Assembly: GCA_012103075.1 (NCBI GenBank)
Contig: JAAVLQ010000002.1
Span: 124,001-188,000, forward strand
Source: Brucella cytisi
Lineage (GTDB): Bacteria; Pseudomonadota; Alphaproteobacteria; Rhizobiales; Rhizobiaceae
Direction: 5' to 3'
Length of the DNA: 64,000 nt
Positions 9,636-17,475 of the stretch are shown here, in pieces. A program made the translations under genes and the position numbers. The notes under the pieces are model-generated. The model was not told the DNA's origin and made no database searches. It was given only the letters and a program-made list of their open reading frames with translations. Within the stretch, counting starts at the first letter, position 1. Every line of letters starts with the position of its first letter.

Positions 9636-10496
9636 TCACAAAATCGGCTTGCCGCCAGTGACTGCAATTGTAGCGCCGGACGTGAAACTCGATAGCGGGT
9701 CTGCCAGCATGACATATGCGGAAGCGAGTTCCGCTGGTTGGGCCGGTCTTTTCATTGGCGTCTGTTTGCCAAAATTACGTACCGCTTCATCAGGAAGGGT
9801 CGACGGTATGAGCGGGGTCCAAACCGGACCGGGCGCAACCGCATTGGCACGGATTCCCTTTTCTGCAAGAAGCTGGGCCAACCCAGCGGTAAAATTCTGG
9901 ATCGCACCCTTTGTCGTCGCATAGGCCAGAAGAGTTGGATTCGGCATATCTGAATTGATGGAAGCCGTATTGATGATCGCAGCGCCGGGTCTCATATGAG
10001 AAAGGGCGGCTTTTGTCAGATAAAACATCGCGTGAATATTGACGCGAAATGTCAGCTCCCATTCTTCGTCGCTGATATCATCGAGTTCGGAGAAACTTGC
10101 CTGATGAGCCGCATTGTTCACCAGAATATCGATTCCTCCTAGTTCGCCTACCGCACGATCAATCAGGTCGCGACAGGTCTGGGCATGCTGGATATCGCAT
10201 TTCATTAAGACGGCTTTTCGACCATCTTTCTCGATAAGCGCTTGGGTTTCCAGTGCATCCTCATCCTCTTCCAGATAAGCAATCAGGATATCCGCGCCTT
10301 CCCGTGCAAACGCAATCGCAACCGCACGACCAATGCCACTGTCTCCTCCAGTAATGACTGCCCTCAACCCCTTCAGTTTTCCCGAACCCCTATAGGATGT
10401 TTCGCCATGATCCGGTTTCGGATTCATCTTATCGGTTATGCCCGGCATCGGTTGCTGCTTTGTTTCGAATGGTGGCTTGGGATATTGGCTTTCCAT
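9636..10496 (-). CDS. SDR-family oxidoreductase, general-stress type
   Basis: Short-chain dehydrogenase with the dinucleotide motif TGGDSGIGRAVA, the NNAA motif, active-site Ser in INTASINS and the YATTK catalytic pair. The N-terminal extension rich in Pro and Gln (YPKPPFETKQQPMPG) is typical of the Bacillus general stress protein 39/YhdG-like group, whose substrate is unknown. ATG 10496 has AAGGA upstream, and a GGAAC-N16-TGTT promoter lies at 10531-10555. The open frame starts 25 codons earlier, but those codons precede the promoter. Confidence 0.9.
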   Translation of the reverse strand: MESQYPKPPFETKQQPMPGITDKMNPKPDHGETSYRGSGKLKGLRAVITGGDSGIGRAVAIAFAREGADILIAYLEEDEDALETQALIEKDGRKAVLMKCDIQHAQTCRDLIDRAVGELGGIDILVNNAAHQASFSELDDISDEEWELTFRVNIHAMFYLTKAALSHMRPGAAIINTASINSDMPNPTLLAYATTKGAIQNFTAGLAQLLAEKGIRANAVAPGPVWTPLIPSTLPDEAVRNFGKQTPMKRPAQPAELASAYVMLADPLSSFTSGATIAVTGGKPIL

Positions 10497-10530
10497 ATCG
10501 ACTAGTCCTTCCTTTTCGCCCTGTCGCCCT

Positions 10531-10555
10531 AACAACGAAGTACGCTGTCTGTTCC
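10531..10555 (-). promoter_or_regulatory. EcfG-type promoter of the SDR gene
   Basis: GGAAC-N16-TGTT on the minus strand, 35 bases before ATG 10496. Confidence 0.65.
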
Positions 10556-10606
10556 AGACGTTCAGAAGCATTTGGAGGAGAAACAGTGATCAATCGATTT
10601 GGACTA

Positions 10607-10999
10607 TTAATGTTCCGGGTTACGATGAAGAAACAATGCTTCCGCTATTGTGGACAGGTCTCTGTGGCGCGCGCTGAGTACAAATCCTGCGAAGCCCAGA
10701 CTGTCCAAGACGGGGGTGTCTGATAGGGCGAATATGAAGGATATGGCGCTCTGTTCCAGTTCAGCGACAACCGGAAGCACCGCTTCCGGTTCCAGAGTGA
10801 CATCCATAACAACAGCGTCTACCCTCTCACGTTCCAGATAATACAGTGCTTGATCAGCCGTGTTTACGGGACCGAGTACGACAGCGCCAGCCTTCGTCAG
10901 ACAGGCTTCTGCTTCTTCTGAAAGCAGAAAATCATCTTCAAAAATCAAAATGCGCTTTCCTGAGAATAGACGCATCGTATCATCGCTAGATCTAATCAT
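10607..10999 (-). CDS. single-domain response regulator receiver
   Basis: A receiver domain alone, about 130 residues: acidic pocket LIFEDDFLLSEEA, phosphoacceptor Asp in VDAVVMDVTLEPE, and a Ser-Asp switch region (ALSDTP). There is no output domain, so it probably acts in a phosphorelay or on a partner protein. A link to the HWE kinase in the same region is inference. The start could be ATG 10999 or ATG 10975 (MRLFSGKRIL). The conserved switch lysine is not obvious, which may mean weak or atypical phosphotransfer. Confidence 0.8.
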   Translation of the reverse strand: MIRSSDDTMRLFSGKRILIFEDDFLLSEEAEACLTKAGAVVLGPVNTADQALYYLERERVDAVVMDVTLEPEAVLPVVAELEQSAISFIFALSDTPVLDSLGFAGFVLSARHRDLSTIAEALFLHRNPEH

Positions 11000-11107
11000 T
11001 ACAAACAGTTGGCCATGTCTGAAAACGATTGACAAGATGTCTCGTGTTGATTTCACATCACGAACCACAGCACGATTTTTCGAATGCAGATGCCCGGATA
11101 ACCTCAT

Positions 11108-11612
11108 CTAGGCGCATTCCACGATTTCGTGGAGTTTATGGCGAGCGCGATGCAGGCGGCTTTTCACCGTTCCGATTGAGCACTCGCAAAGCTGGGCCGT
11201 TCGTTCATAGCTTTGGCCTTCCAACACCACCAATGCCAGAACGCGGCGATATTTGTGGGGCAGGGTTTCCATTGCTGTTTGCACGTCGTGTGCCTCGAGC
11301 GTCAGCTCTTGCGAGGCTTTGACTGAAACTATGGGTGAAACGCACTCGCTCACGCCCGGTGCTTCACGCTTCTGGATGCGAATACGCGTGCAGAACGTGT
11401 TGCGCATGATGGTAAAAAGCCGAGGATTTCAGCGGCGAATAGGGAACGTATTTTTCCCGATTGGCCAGTGCTTTCAGCAATGTTTCCTGAACGAGATCCT
11501 CAGCATCTTCTTTCTGGCGGTAAAATGTACGGGAAAACGCTCGCAAAGCCGGTATCATCGCTACGAGATGTTCCGGCTCCAGCATGTAATCGGGATTTGG
11601 CTTGAAAGACAT
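11108..11612 (-). CDS. ECF sigma factor (EcfG/ECF15-like), second copy, one frameshift
   Basis: Paralogue of the sigma factor at 6533-7031. Region 2 reads SRTFYRQKEDAEDLVQETLL and WLFTIMRNTFCTRI; region 4 reads SYERTAQLCECSIGTVKSR. The frame breaks at 11420-11425, where CCTCGG (on the coding strand) replaces CCTGG in the same conserved Trp codon as in the first copy. The two proteins share the unusual NREKYVPYSPLKSWLFTI-type linker. No anti-sigma gene is adjacent. It may direct the stress promoters of this region. Confidence 0.88.
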
Positions 11613-11649
11613 CGTCTTAGCCTTTCGAACAAAAGTCCGGTTTGAGAAT

Positions 11650-11670
11650 GGGGCGGCACGAAGCCGCCCC
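11650..11670. terminator. GC-rich hairpin between the KGG-like gene and the sigma factor
   Basis: Perfect eight-base-pair stem GGGGCGGC/GCCGCCCC with loop ACGAA, seven bases after the corrected stop of the 11677-11864 gene. The T tract is weak on both strands. Confidence 0.5.
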
Positions 11671-11676
11671 TTTGAA

Positions 11677-11864
11677 TTATGAATTCTTATGGCTCTGTTG
11701 ACCTGCCTTTACATGCTGTTCATGGGTTCCCCACGGGAAGACGCCTGCTGCTGTTGCTTTTCGCCGCCTCCGCTGCTCGCATGCTTGCCATCATTCTTAT
11801 GGCTCTGCTGGCCGGCTTTCACGTGTTGTTCTTGTGTGCCACCTTGCGTGTGGTTCTGTGCCAT
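11677..11864 (-). CDS. small KGG-like repeat stress protein, one frameshift
   Basis: ATG 11864 follows GGAAAGAG and reads MAQNHTQGGTQEQHVKAGQQ, then SHKND. After adding one C near 11728, the C-terminus reads HEQHVKAGQQSHKNS and stops at 11677, giving 62 residues. The unit EQHVKAGQQSHKN therefore occurs twice, separated by a Gly/Gln/Ser-rich linker. The pattern recalls the KGG repeats of YciG/GsiB-type hydrophilic stress proteins. It has a perfect GGAAC-N16-GGTT promoter. The exact recovery of a repeat copy and a whole number of codons supports the correction. Confidence 0.7.
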
Positions 11865-11934
11865 TCTCTTTCCTTTCAGTGGTTTCAGACCATTGATTGT
11901 TGGGAGTGGAATTTGTCGCGCGTGACATAAGCCT

Positions 11935-11959
11935 AACCAGAAAGAGCAAATGATGTTCC
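11935..11959 (-). promoter_or_regulatory. EcfG-type promoter of the KGG-like gene
   Basis: GGAAC-N16-GGTT on the minus strand, about 70 bases before ATG 11864. Confidence 0.7.
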
Positions 11960-11981
11960 GGGGAAACCACTGTAATAAACT

Positions 11982-12605
11982 TCACGTTTCGGTGCCGCAT
12001 TCGAACTCCGCGACTTTGGTCAACTCCGTGAGAAACATCGAGCGCTCGCGCTCAAAGCCAGTTTCGGCACGCAAGCGTAGCAGGTAGGATGGATGGATCG
12101 TCACAAGAATAATATGGTTCTCGAACTCCAGAGGACGACCGCGCGTCGCGGCGATTTTGACCGGTTTGCCGAGAAGGGAGCGGGCGGCAACTGCGCCCAG
12201 CGCAACAATGATCCGGGGTTCAACTAGGTCAATTTCACGCTGAAGCCACCAGCGACAGGCCTCGATATGGCTGGTAGAGGGGCGCCGGTGAAGACGTCTC
12301 TTGCCGCGCTGGGTGTGTCGAAAATGTTTTACCGCATTGGTGATATAGCATCGCTCTCGTTTGATCCCGACTTCACTGAGGCAGGTGTCGAAGAGTTGGC
12401 CGGCCGGGCCGATCAAGGGGCGGCCTTCGATGTCTTCCTTGTCGCCGGGTTGTTCGGCAACGAAGAAAATTCGGGCATCGATGGGGCCTTCGCCGAAAAC
12501 GGTCTGTGTAGCATTTCGATAGAGTTCGCAACGCCGACAAGTCCGCGCTTCTGCGCAGACTTGTTTAAGAATGTGCCGGTGACACGCGATTGCTGAAGAT
12601 GTCAT
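11982..12605 (-). CDS. uracil-DNA glycosylase, UdgX type
   Basis: A family 4-like uracil-DNA glycosylase with cysteines 23, 26 and 86 plus others suited to an Fe-S cluster. Motif A is EQPGDKED (residues 51-58), and GPAGQLFDTCL and VTIHPSYLLR follow. Between them lies TQRGKRRLHRRPS (98-110), the KRRxH loop that defines UdgX. In the mycobacterial enzyme the loop histidine (His106 here) forms a covalent bond to the abasic sugar after uracil removal. ATG 12605 overlaps the TGA of the upstream gene by four bases (ATGA), indicating translational coupling. Confidence 0.88.
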   Translation of the reverse strand: MTSSAIACHRHILKQVCAEARTCRRCELYRNATQTVFGEGPIDARIFFVAEQPGDKEDIEGRPLIGPAGQLFDTCLSEVGIKRERCYITNAVKHFRHTQRGKRRLHRRPSTSHIEACRWWLQREIDLVEPRIIVALGAVAARSLLGKPVKIAATRGRPLEFENHIILVTIHPSYLLRLRAETGFERERSMFLTELTKVAEFECGTET

Positions 12606-12817
12606 TGCCGACCTGTGGCCGAAGGTGGCGGCTGCGATTCCGTGGATGCAGGCGGCTTGCTATTGTCATCCATGAAACCGCGACCGGGGCGCATTTTCCC
12701 GTAAAATTCGACTGCGCCCCAGACAATCACGGCCAGTATTAGGCTGGAAATGAGTATCATTAGAATACGCCGCCCATTCAAACCTTGACGGGCCTTGCGC
12801 GGATCTACTTCTTTCAT
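12602..12817 (-). CDS. small single-pass membrane protein
   Basis: A 71-residue protein with a basic N-terminus (KARQGLNGRR), one hydrophobic segment (ILMILISSLILAVIVWGAV) and a Pro/Ser-rich tail, so an N-in C-out topology is likely. Unknown function. It sits between the YflT-like gene (11-base gap) and udgX (four-base overlap), so the three probably form one transcript. ATG 12817 is taken rather than the TTG two codons earlier. Confidence 0.7.
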   Translation of the reverse strand: MKEVDPRKARQGLNGRRILMILISSLILAVIVWGAVEFYGKMRPGRGFMDDNSKPPASTESQPPPSATGRQ

Positions 12818-12828
12818 AGTCAATCCGC

Positions 12829-13434
12829 CTAGCCCCAGCGCTGACGTTCGCGTTCAATTTCGTCCGCAGTGTAGGGCGCGCCCGACGCATTGAAGCTCTC
12901 CCATCCTTCTTCGATATAAGCATCGCGTCTTTGGCCGATATTGACCCGCGCCCAATCATCAAGAATAGCTTCGACCTTCTCTCGCTCCGTCTCATCGCAA
13001 CGAACGGCAACCAGAGTACTGCCACGGCGAATGGCTTCGCTATAGGCCTGCGCCTCTTCTTCGGGCACGCCGGTTTCCACGAGAGCGCCCACAATACCGC
13101 CTGCGACGCCGCCGGCAGTCGCTCCGCCGACCAGTCCGACCAGTGTGGCGGTGAGCCAACCGCCCGCCACGACCGGACCGACACCCGGTATGGATAGCAG
13201 GCCCAGCCCGGTCAACAGCCCGGCACCACCGCCTGCTACTGCACCAAGACCGGCGCCGGTTTCAGCACCTGTGACTGCGCTCTCTTCGTCCTTCAGGGCC
13301 TCGCCTGCATATCGACCATCTGTGTTATTCGAAATCAGGCTGATATTTTCAGCCGGAATCCCGGCTTCTTCGAGCGCTCTAACGGCATCGACGGCTTCGT
13401 CGTGATTGTCGAATAGACCCGTGATATAAGCCAT
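12829..13434 (-). CDS. YflT-like general stress protein with glycine-rich membrane segment
   Basis: The N-terminus (MAYITGLFDNHDEAVDAVRA, LEEAGIPAENISLIS) and C-terminus match the heat-induced stress protein YflT / general stress 17-kDa family. Between them is a long Gly/Ala-rich hydrophobic stretch (about residues 65-120) that could span or associate with the membrane. The frame is intact at 201 residues. AAGGAG lies six bases before ATG 13434. Probably downstream in the transcript of the PepSY-like gene (34-base gap). Confidence 0.82.
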   Translation of the reverse strand: MAYITGLFDNHDEAVDAVRALEEAGIPAENISLISNNTDGRYAGEALKDEESAVTGAETGAGLGAVAGGGAGLLTGLGLLSIPGVGPVVAGGWLTATLVGLVGGATAGGVAGGIVGALVETGVPEEEAQAYSEAIRRGSTLVAVRCDETEREKVEAILDDWARVNIGQRRDAYIEEGWESFNASGAPYTADEIERERQRWG

Positions 13435-13468
13435 TTTATCTCCTTTATGGTGTTGCGACTACAACCGG

Positions 13469-13786
13469 TCACTGCGTGGTGATGTTTCCCTGAAAGTCGA
13501 GAAGAACTTTGACAGGCTGACCGTCACGCGCGGCTTCGGCGCGCCAGATGCCATCTTCGCCGAGTTGAAGATTCATAATGTTGCTGAACCCCTCTTCGGT
13601 CAGGCGTTCCTTTGCCTGATCCTCGGTAAAACTGTTCTGCCCGTGCACCGGTGCCTTCGGATTTTTCTCTCCGGGCGTGGTAACTGCGGGAGTCTGAGGT
13701 TCTTCAGTAGGTGTAGTTTGGGCAAACGCCGCTGGTGCGAGCAGCAAGAAGGCTGCGCCTGCGAGATTTCGAATAGACCGTTTCAT
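13469..13786 (-). CDS. exported PepSY-like protein
   Basis: Signal peptide MKRSIRNLAGAAFLLLAPAA ending at AFAQ, a Pro/Thr-rich linker, then a small domain (FTEDQAKERLTEEGFSNIMN through AARDGQPVKVLLDFQGNI) with the PepSY-like layout. Expected to be periplasmic; function unknown. It has a perfect GGAAC-N16-GGTT promoter at 13819-13843. It is similar in layout to the exported protein at 25562-25959. Confidence 0.8.
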   Translation of the reverse strand: MKRSIRNLAGAAFLLLAPAAFAQTTPTEEPQTPAVTTPGEKNPKAPVHGQNSFTEDQAKERLTEEGFSNIMNLQLGEDGIWRAEAARDGQPVKVLLDFQGNITTQ

Positions 13787-13818
13787 CGTTGGCTCCCTTG
13801 TTTCTGAGGGACTGTCCC

Positions 13819-13843
13819 AACCAATGAACCCTTACATTGTTCC
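13819..13843 (-). promoter_or_regulatory. EcfG-type promoter of the PepSY-like gene and following operon
   Basis: GGAAC-N16-GGTT on the minus strand, 33 bases before ATG 13786. It may drive 13786 down through udgX at 11982. Confidence 0.7.
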
Positions 13844-13844
13844 G

Positions 13845-14573
13845 TTAGCGTGCTCCGAGAACCATTTCTCTGATCCAACGGGTCAAAAGCTGATTGTAGA
13901 CCTTTTGATGATGGTCTCCGGTAAGTGCGTGATCCGCGCCACCTATCATCCGAACGGTCAACGATTGAGAATTGATGAAGGCAGTTTGATAACTTGCGAC
14001 CGTGGGATGTGGGACGATGATGTCGTGTTCGGACTCGACCAGCAGTACATCGCCAAGAAATTCTCGGGCCTGTCGAAGTGCGCGGTTATCATCAAACTTT
14101 ACGAGTGTCGAACGATAGGATTGCAGGTCACTGCGGTCGAGCCGTGCTTTAGGGACTTGCCAAAGCTGGTCACGATAAAGTGCCGGGGCTCTTAATGCCA
14201 GCCAACGGACGGGCCGAAATTCGGTCAGCAATGTCGCGAGATACCCTCCATAGCTGCTTCCTATGACCACAATCGAACCGTCTTCGACCATTTTGAGGCT
14301 GGCCAGCCGGTCATATGCAGCAATAGCATCGTCAAGATTTTCACCGCGCGTTACGGTTTTGTTGCTGGACAGCAATTCCCCATGGCCGCGCATGTCGAAG
14401 GTAAGACAAACACAACCGAGCGAGGATATCGCATTTGCTCTTTCGATATCGCGTTCCCGGCTACCGGCCCAACCGTGCAGAAATAGAACGCCCGGAATGG
14501 TGGTATCCGGAGAAATGACAGTCGCGGCCAGTTCGTGCTGGTCGACGCTGACGGCGGTGGCGTTACGGATCAT
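13845..14573 (-). CDS. alpha/beta hydrolase
   Basis: Oxyanion motif FLHGWAGSRE, nucleophile elbow GSSYGG, acid residue in ESEHDIIVP and catalytic His in GGADHALTG. The substrate is unknown; the shape is that of small esterases and dienelactone hydrolase-like proteins. The start overlaps the end of the DUF3182 gene by eleven bases, so the two are co-transcribed. The frame is intact. Confidence 0.85.
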   Translation of the reverse strand: MIRNATAVSVDQHELAATVISPDTTIPGVLFLHGWAGSRERDIERANAISSLGCVCLTFDMRGHGELLSSNKTVTRGENLDDAIAAYDRLASLKMVEDGSIVVIGSSYGGYLATLLTEFRPVRWLALRAPALYRDQLWQVPKARLDRSDLQSYRSTLVKFDDNRALRQAREFLGDVLLVESEHDIIVPHPTVASYQTAFINSQSLTVRMIGGADHALTGDHHQKVYNQLLTRWIREMVLGAR

Positions 14574-15671
14574 GATAGATTTTCTCTATTCGCGCATATT
14601 TGTGGAGAGGTCGTCCGAAATCGTCGTCGCCGACGTAAACGACGAAATCGTCCTCGTTGAATGTAGATGGCTGACCATAGCTCTCGCGCAATACTGCCTG
14701 TACGGCGGTAACAGTTTCGTCCTGCGCCAGTTTTTCCAATGCCAGAACTTCGGCAGGGGAGGCACCTCCCACACGCCATGATTGTTCCAATACGCCGCAG
14801 CGGACGCCATTTTCCGTTATCGGCCCGACAAGAACGTCGTAGTTTCTGCGCGACGCAACGAGACCGAGATGTTGCAGAGCTGCTTCATCGTAACGTCTGG
14901 CATTCTCTACGATCCTACGTGCAACGGGCGATTGGACTTGGTGAAGCAGAGCGTCCCAGCCGCCGCTCACCACACGCAAACGGCTACCCGCATAAACTTT
15001 ACTCCCGTCCTCGTCGTGCGAAGTATATTGACGGCCTAGATAGCTTCCGATGTGATCTTCGATCTGGACCTGTCCGACGGAATAGGTGGTAGAGTTTTCA
15101 ACGTCCTCTTCGACGACGAGCCCGTTCGCAATTTCGCGATCAGACACGGTTTCCAGAAATCGGTCGAGGGCGCGAACGGTTTCGATGACGGTCTGGTCTT
15201 TGCCGCCGGACGCATAGGGATTTTTGAATCGAACCTTGTGCTTTTTAGCAGGGCACCAGCGGCATCCAGTGCATGGCCATGTGAAAAGACCGAAAAGCCG
15301 GGTAGAACACAATCCTGTAAACAAGCTGCAAAGGGTCCTGCCCAACCTTCCGGCAAATTGTCATCGTCGTGCCAGTGTGGATGGGTAACGAGTTTCGTTG
15401 CCATAAAACCGTGGTGAACGATGCCGCCGTAGAAGTTCTCAACGCTCATTTCGGGGTGCCCGTCCCGGCGGACCAGAGCAAAAGTCGGTACGAAAAACGT
15501 TTCGTTGTTCTCGTCAAAGCTTTGCAGGGTGGGCCGCAATTGCCTGCCGGTCAGCGAACATAAGCGGGCAGCCAACGCTTCCACGCTGGCTACATTGTGA
15601 GGACTGTCGGAAGACTGGCAAACGACACGAATTTTTCCCGTAGGATCACCCCGGAATAGGGCACTTTCCAT
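14563..15671 (-). CDS. DUF3182-family protein, one frameshift
   Basis: The N-terminal half shows FRGDPTGKIRVVCQSSDSPH, FVPTFALVRRDG and GFMATKLVTHP; the C-terminal half shows YSVGQVQIEDHIGSYLGRQY and VLEQSWRVGGASPAEVLALE. Together they match DUF3182, which has an ATP-grasp-like feel but no assigned reaction. The frame changes at the A5 run (T5 on plus) at 15242-15246; one more A joins the halves at KHKVRFKNP. The gene is followed with overlap by the alpha/beta hydrolase and preceded by the DUF892 gene. Confidence 0.82.
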
Positions 15672-15707
15672 GTCATCACCTCGCTAGCGGTCTTGAAAAG
15701 TCTGCGC

Positions 15708-16211
15708 TCAGGCGGCTTCCGCACGGGGATTGGCAGAGGACTCCGCGAGTTTCGTCAGGTCCTTATCGGTCTGACCCTCTTCTTGAAGGGTCTGGTCGAG
15801 GAGTTTCGCCACATCCTTGTGGCCCGGGGTTTCGGCCCAACGCTTCAATGTGCCGTAACGCGTGATTTCGTAATGTTCGACCGCCCGGGCCGCAGATATC
15901 AAACCGGCATCAAGGGCGGGACTATTCGAAAACTCTTCGATGATCTCTTCCCCTTCAGCGATAATACCTTCAATGGCATCACAGGTCTTGCCTTGCGCAC
16001 GCTTGCCGAGAATCTCGAAGCATTGCTGCAAACGTTCGACATGTCCTTCGGTTTGTTCCCGGTGCTTTTCGAACGCGTTCTTGAGCTTTTCATCAGTGGC
16101 CGCTCGGGACATTTTGGGAAGCGTTTTCAAGATCTTACGCTCCGCATAATAAATGTCCTTGAGCGTGTCGTAGAATAGGTCATCGAGATTGCGTTGCTTG
16201 GTGCTGGCCAT
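15708..16211 (-). CDS. ferritin-like DUF892 (YciE/YciF-type) protein
   Basis: A 167-residue four-helix protein: NLDDLFYDTLKDIYYAERKI, HREQTEGHVERLQQCFE, AVEHYEITRYGTLKRWAE and LDQTLQEEGQTDKDLT supply the repeated Glu/His residues of a di-iron ferritin-like site. YciF-type proteins are stress-induced; their function is unproven. AGGAGG lies upstream of ATG 16211, and a GAAAC-N16-GGTT promoter lies at 16281-16305. Probably first gene of an operon with the DUF3182 and hydrolase genes. Confidence 0.9.
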   Translation of the reverse strand: MASTKQRNLDDLFYDTLKDIYYAERKILKTLPKMSRAATDEKLKNAFEKHREQTEGHVERLQQCFEILGKRAQGKTCDAIEGIIAEGEEIIEEFSNSPALDAGLISAARAVEHYEITRYGTLKRWAETPGHKDVAKLLDQTLQEEGQTDKDLTKLAESSANPRAEAA

Positions 16212-16280
16212 TTCCGGCTCCTCCTTGTGGTTATGAACTGTTCTTGTCGTGCGGTTGAAAATTGCGACGACGGCGCACCT

Positions 16281-16305
16281 AACCCGCTAGGAATAATTTT
16301 GTTTC
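16281..16305 (-). promoter_or_regulatory. EcfG-type promoter of the DUF892 operon
   Basis: GAAAC-N16-GGTT on the minus strand, 70 bases before ATG 16211. Confidence 0.55.
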
Positions 16306-16337
16306 GCGCGATCGAAAAAACAGGCGAGCAGTCGCGA

Positions 16338-16478
16338 TCAGGGTTGCGTCGGGGAGCTGGCCGGTTGTGAGGGACTTTCTGGGGATACGTCCCCTTTGTC
16401 CGATGTTGACGAACAGGGCTCCAGCCTTGGTAATGCGACGGCGTACGTGACGACGGCAATCGATTTCAGGACGATCAT
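16338..16478 (-). CDS. possible 46-residue protein
   Basis: ATG 16478 follows GAGGAAG at a good distance. The product starts with a hydrophobic stretch (MIVLKSIAVVTYAVALP) and continues Ser/Pro-rich. It ends before the DUF892 promoter. It could be a small exported or membrane peptide. Another single-base error cannot be excluded, and I know no family. Confidence 0.4.
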   Translation of the reverse strand: MIVLKSIAVVTYAVALPRLEPCSSTSDKGDVSPESPSQPASSPTQP

Positions 16479-16499
16479 CGTTACTTCCTCTTCATTCTG

Positions 16500-16688
16500 T
16501 CAGGACTTCGATTTATGTTCCGGCTTACCCTTCTGTCTGGTGGAGGCCATTTTTTCGAGCTCTTTCTCGCTCATTGACTTGGCCATTTCCCTGGACGCTC
16601 CACGGAGTTCACTTTTTGATTTGTCTCCGCGTTTTGCAGCCAAGGCCGCGCCGGCTGCCTGTTGTTGTGCTTTGGATTTCGCAGGCAT
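16500..16688 (-). CDS. DUF3008-family small basic protein
   Basis: A 62-residue lysine-rich protein: MPAKSKAQQQAAGAALAAKR at the start, then EMAKSMSEKELEKMASTRQK and PEHKSKS at the end, the full DUF3008 pattern. Function unknown; such proteins are common in stress regulons of Rhizobiales and Sphingomonas. It contains one of only two intact CCWGG sites noticed in the window (16590-16594). Co-directional with and 23 bases after the gene at 16712-16978. Confidence 0.85.
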   Translation of the reverse strand: MPAKSKAQQQAAGAALAAKRGDKSKSELRGASREMAKSMSEKELEKMASTRQKGKPEHKSKS

Positions 16689-16711
16689 CTTCTGCTCCTG
16701 TAAGGGGGCGA

Positions 16712-16978
16712 TCAGTCTCGATCGCTGCGTTCGCGTCTCATTTCACGCGGACCGGGATTGGCAAGGTCATTCGGGCGCGCGCTATTGGGGTAGTCAAAAT
16801 CGAAGTCCTTTTGCCGATCCTCCGCTTGAGGCCGACGTGGATTGCCGGGTGCGTTGGACTGTTCGTGCGTCGGGCGTGCCTGATGATCCCGTGTTTCGTG
16901 CTGGGATGGTTCGCCCGCTCCGACGCGATCCTTGTTGAAGAAGAGTAACTGGATGTTTGAGGGTGCAGTGTTGAACAT
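16712..16978 (-). CDS. small hydrophilic protein, unknown
   Basis: An 88-residue protein, rich in Arg, Asp, Asn, Pro and Gln after a short N-terminus (MFNTAPSNIQLLFFNKDRVG); it looks disordered. GGAG lies eight bases before ATG 16978, and GGAAC-N16-TGTT lies at 17023-17047. It shares a divergent promoter region with the DUF3175 gene and probably a transcript with DUF3008. Confidence 0.65.
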   Translation of the reverse strand: MFNTAPSNIQLLFFNKDRVGAGEPSQHETRDHQARPTHEQSNAPGNPRRPQAEDRQKDFDFDYPNSARPNDLANPGPREMRRERSDRD

Positions 16979-17022
16979 TGTGCTTTCTCCGTTCCGACGA
17001 CCCGGTGGTTAACTGCGCTCCG

Positions 17023-17047
17023 AACAAGCTTGCAGGCACATTGTTCC
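17023..17047 (-). promoter_or_regulatory. EcfG-type promoter of the 16712-16978 gene
   Basis: GGAAC-N16-TGTT on the minus strand, 45 bases before ATG 16978. Confidence 0.65.
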
Positions 17048-17108
17048 ACCAAGAGTGACGAAACTCTGGGGCACTGGACCTTGGATCACGGCTGCAGACA
17101 AGTGAAAG

Positions 17109-17133
17109 GGAACATGAGCTGCCCTCGGCGGTT
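17109..17133 (+). promoter_or_regulatory. EcfG-type promoter of the DUF3175 gene
   Basis: GGAAC-N16-GGTT on the plus strand, 30 bases before ATG 17163; divergent from the promoter at 17023-17047. Confidence 0.72.
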
Positions 17134-17162
17134 ATCGAAACTTGCAACACAGGAGTTTTGAT

Positions 17163-17450
17163 ATGGTCCGGCAAAAGAAATGGTCAGCCGACGTGACCGA
17201 ACACAGCGACGCGCTAGATCTCGAACCGCATGTGTTCGAGCAGGATGATCCGAAGGAAATCGCAGCTTCCTTGAAACGCTCGGCTGACAAGAGCCACAAA
17301 CGCAAGGTGGAACCGTTTCGCTCGGCCATGTCCATGCTGACCTTCTACGTCAATCGCGCTGGCAAGAACTTGCCGGAAAATCGCAAGCAAGTGCTGGAAA
17401 CCGCCAAAGAAGAGTTGCGCAAGGCTTACGGCAAACCAGATCAGGCTTAA
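17163..17450 (+). CDS. DUF3175-family protein
   Basis: A 95-residue protein with the full family pattern: KKWSADVTEHSDALDLEPHV, DPKEIAASLKRSADKSHKRK, FRSAMSMLTFYVNRAGKNLP and a charged end. Function unknown. AGGAG lies seven bases before ATG 17163 and a perfect stress promoter lies upstream. The frame is intact. Confidence 0.85.
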   Translation: MVRQKKWSADVTEHSDALDLEPHVFEQDDPKEIAASLKRSADKSHKRKVEPFRSAMSMLTFYVNRAGKNLPENRKQVLETAKEELRKAYGKPDQA

Positions 17451-17475
17451 CCTGCTTTGGACAACGGAGAGACCA

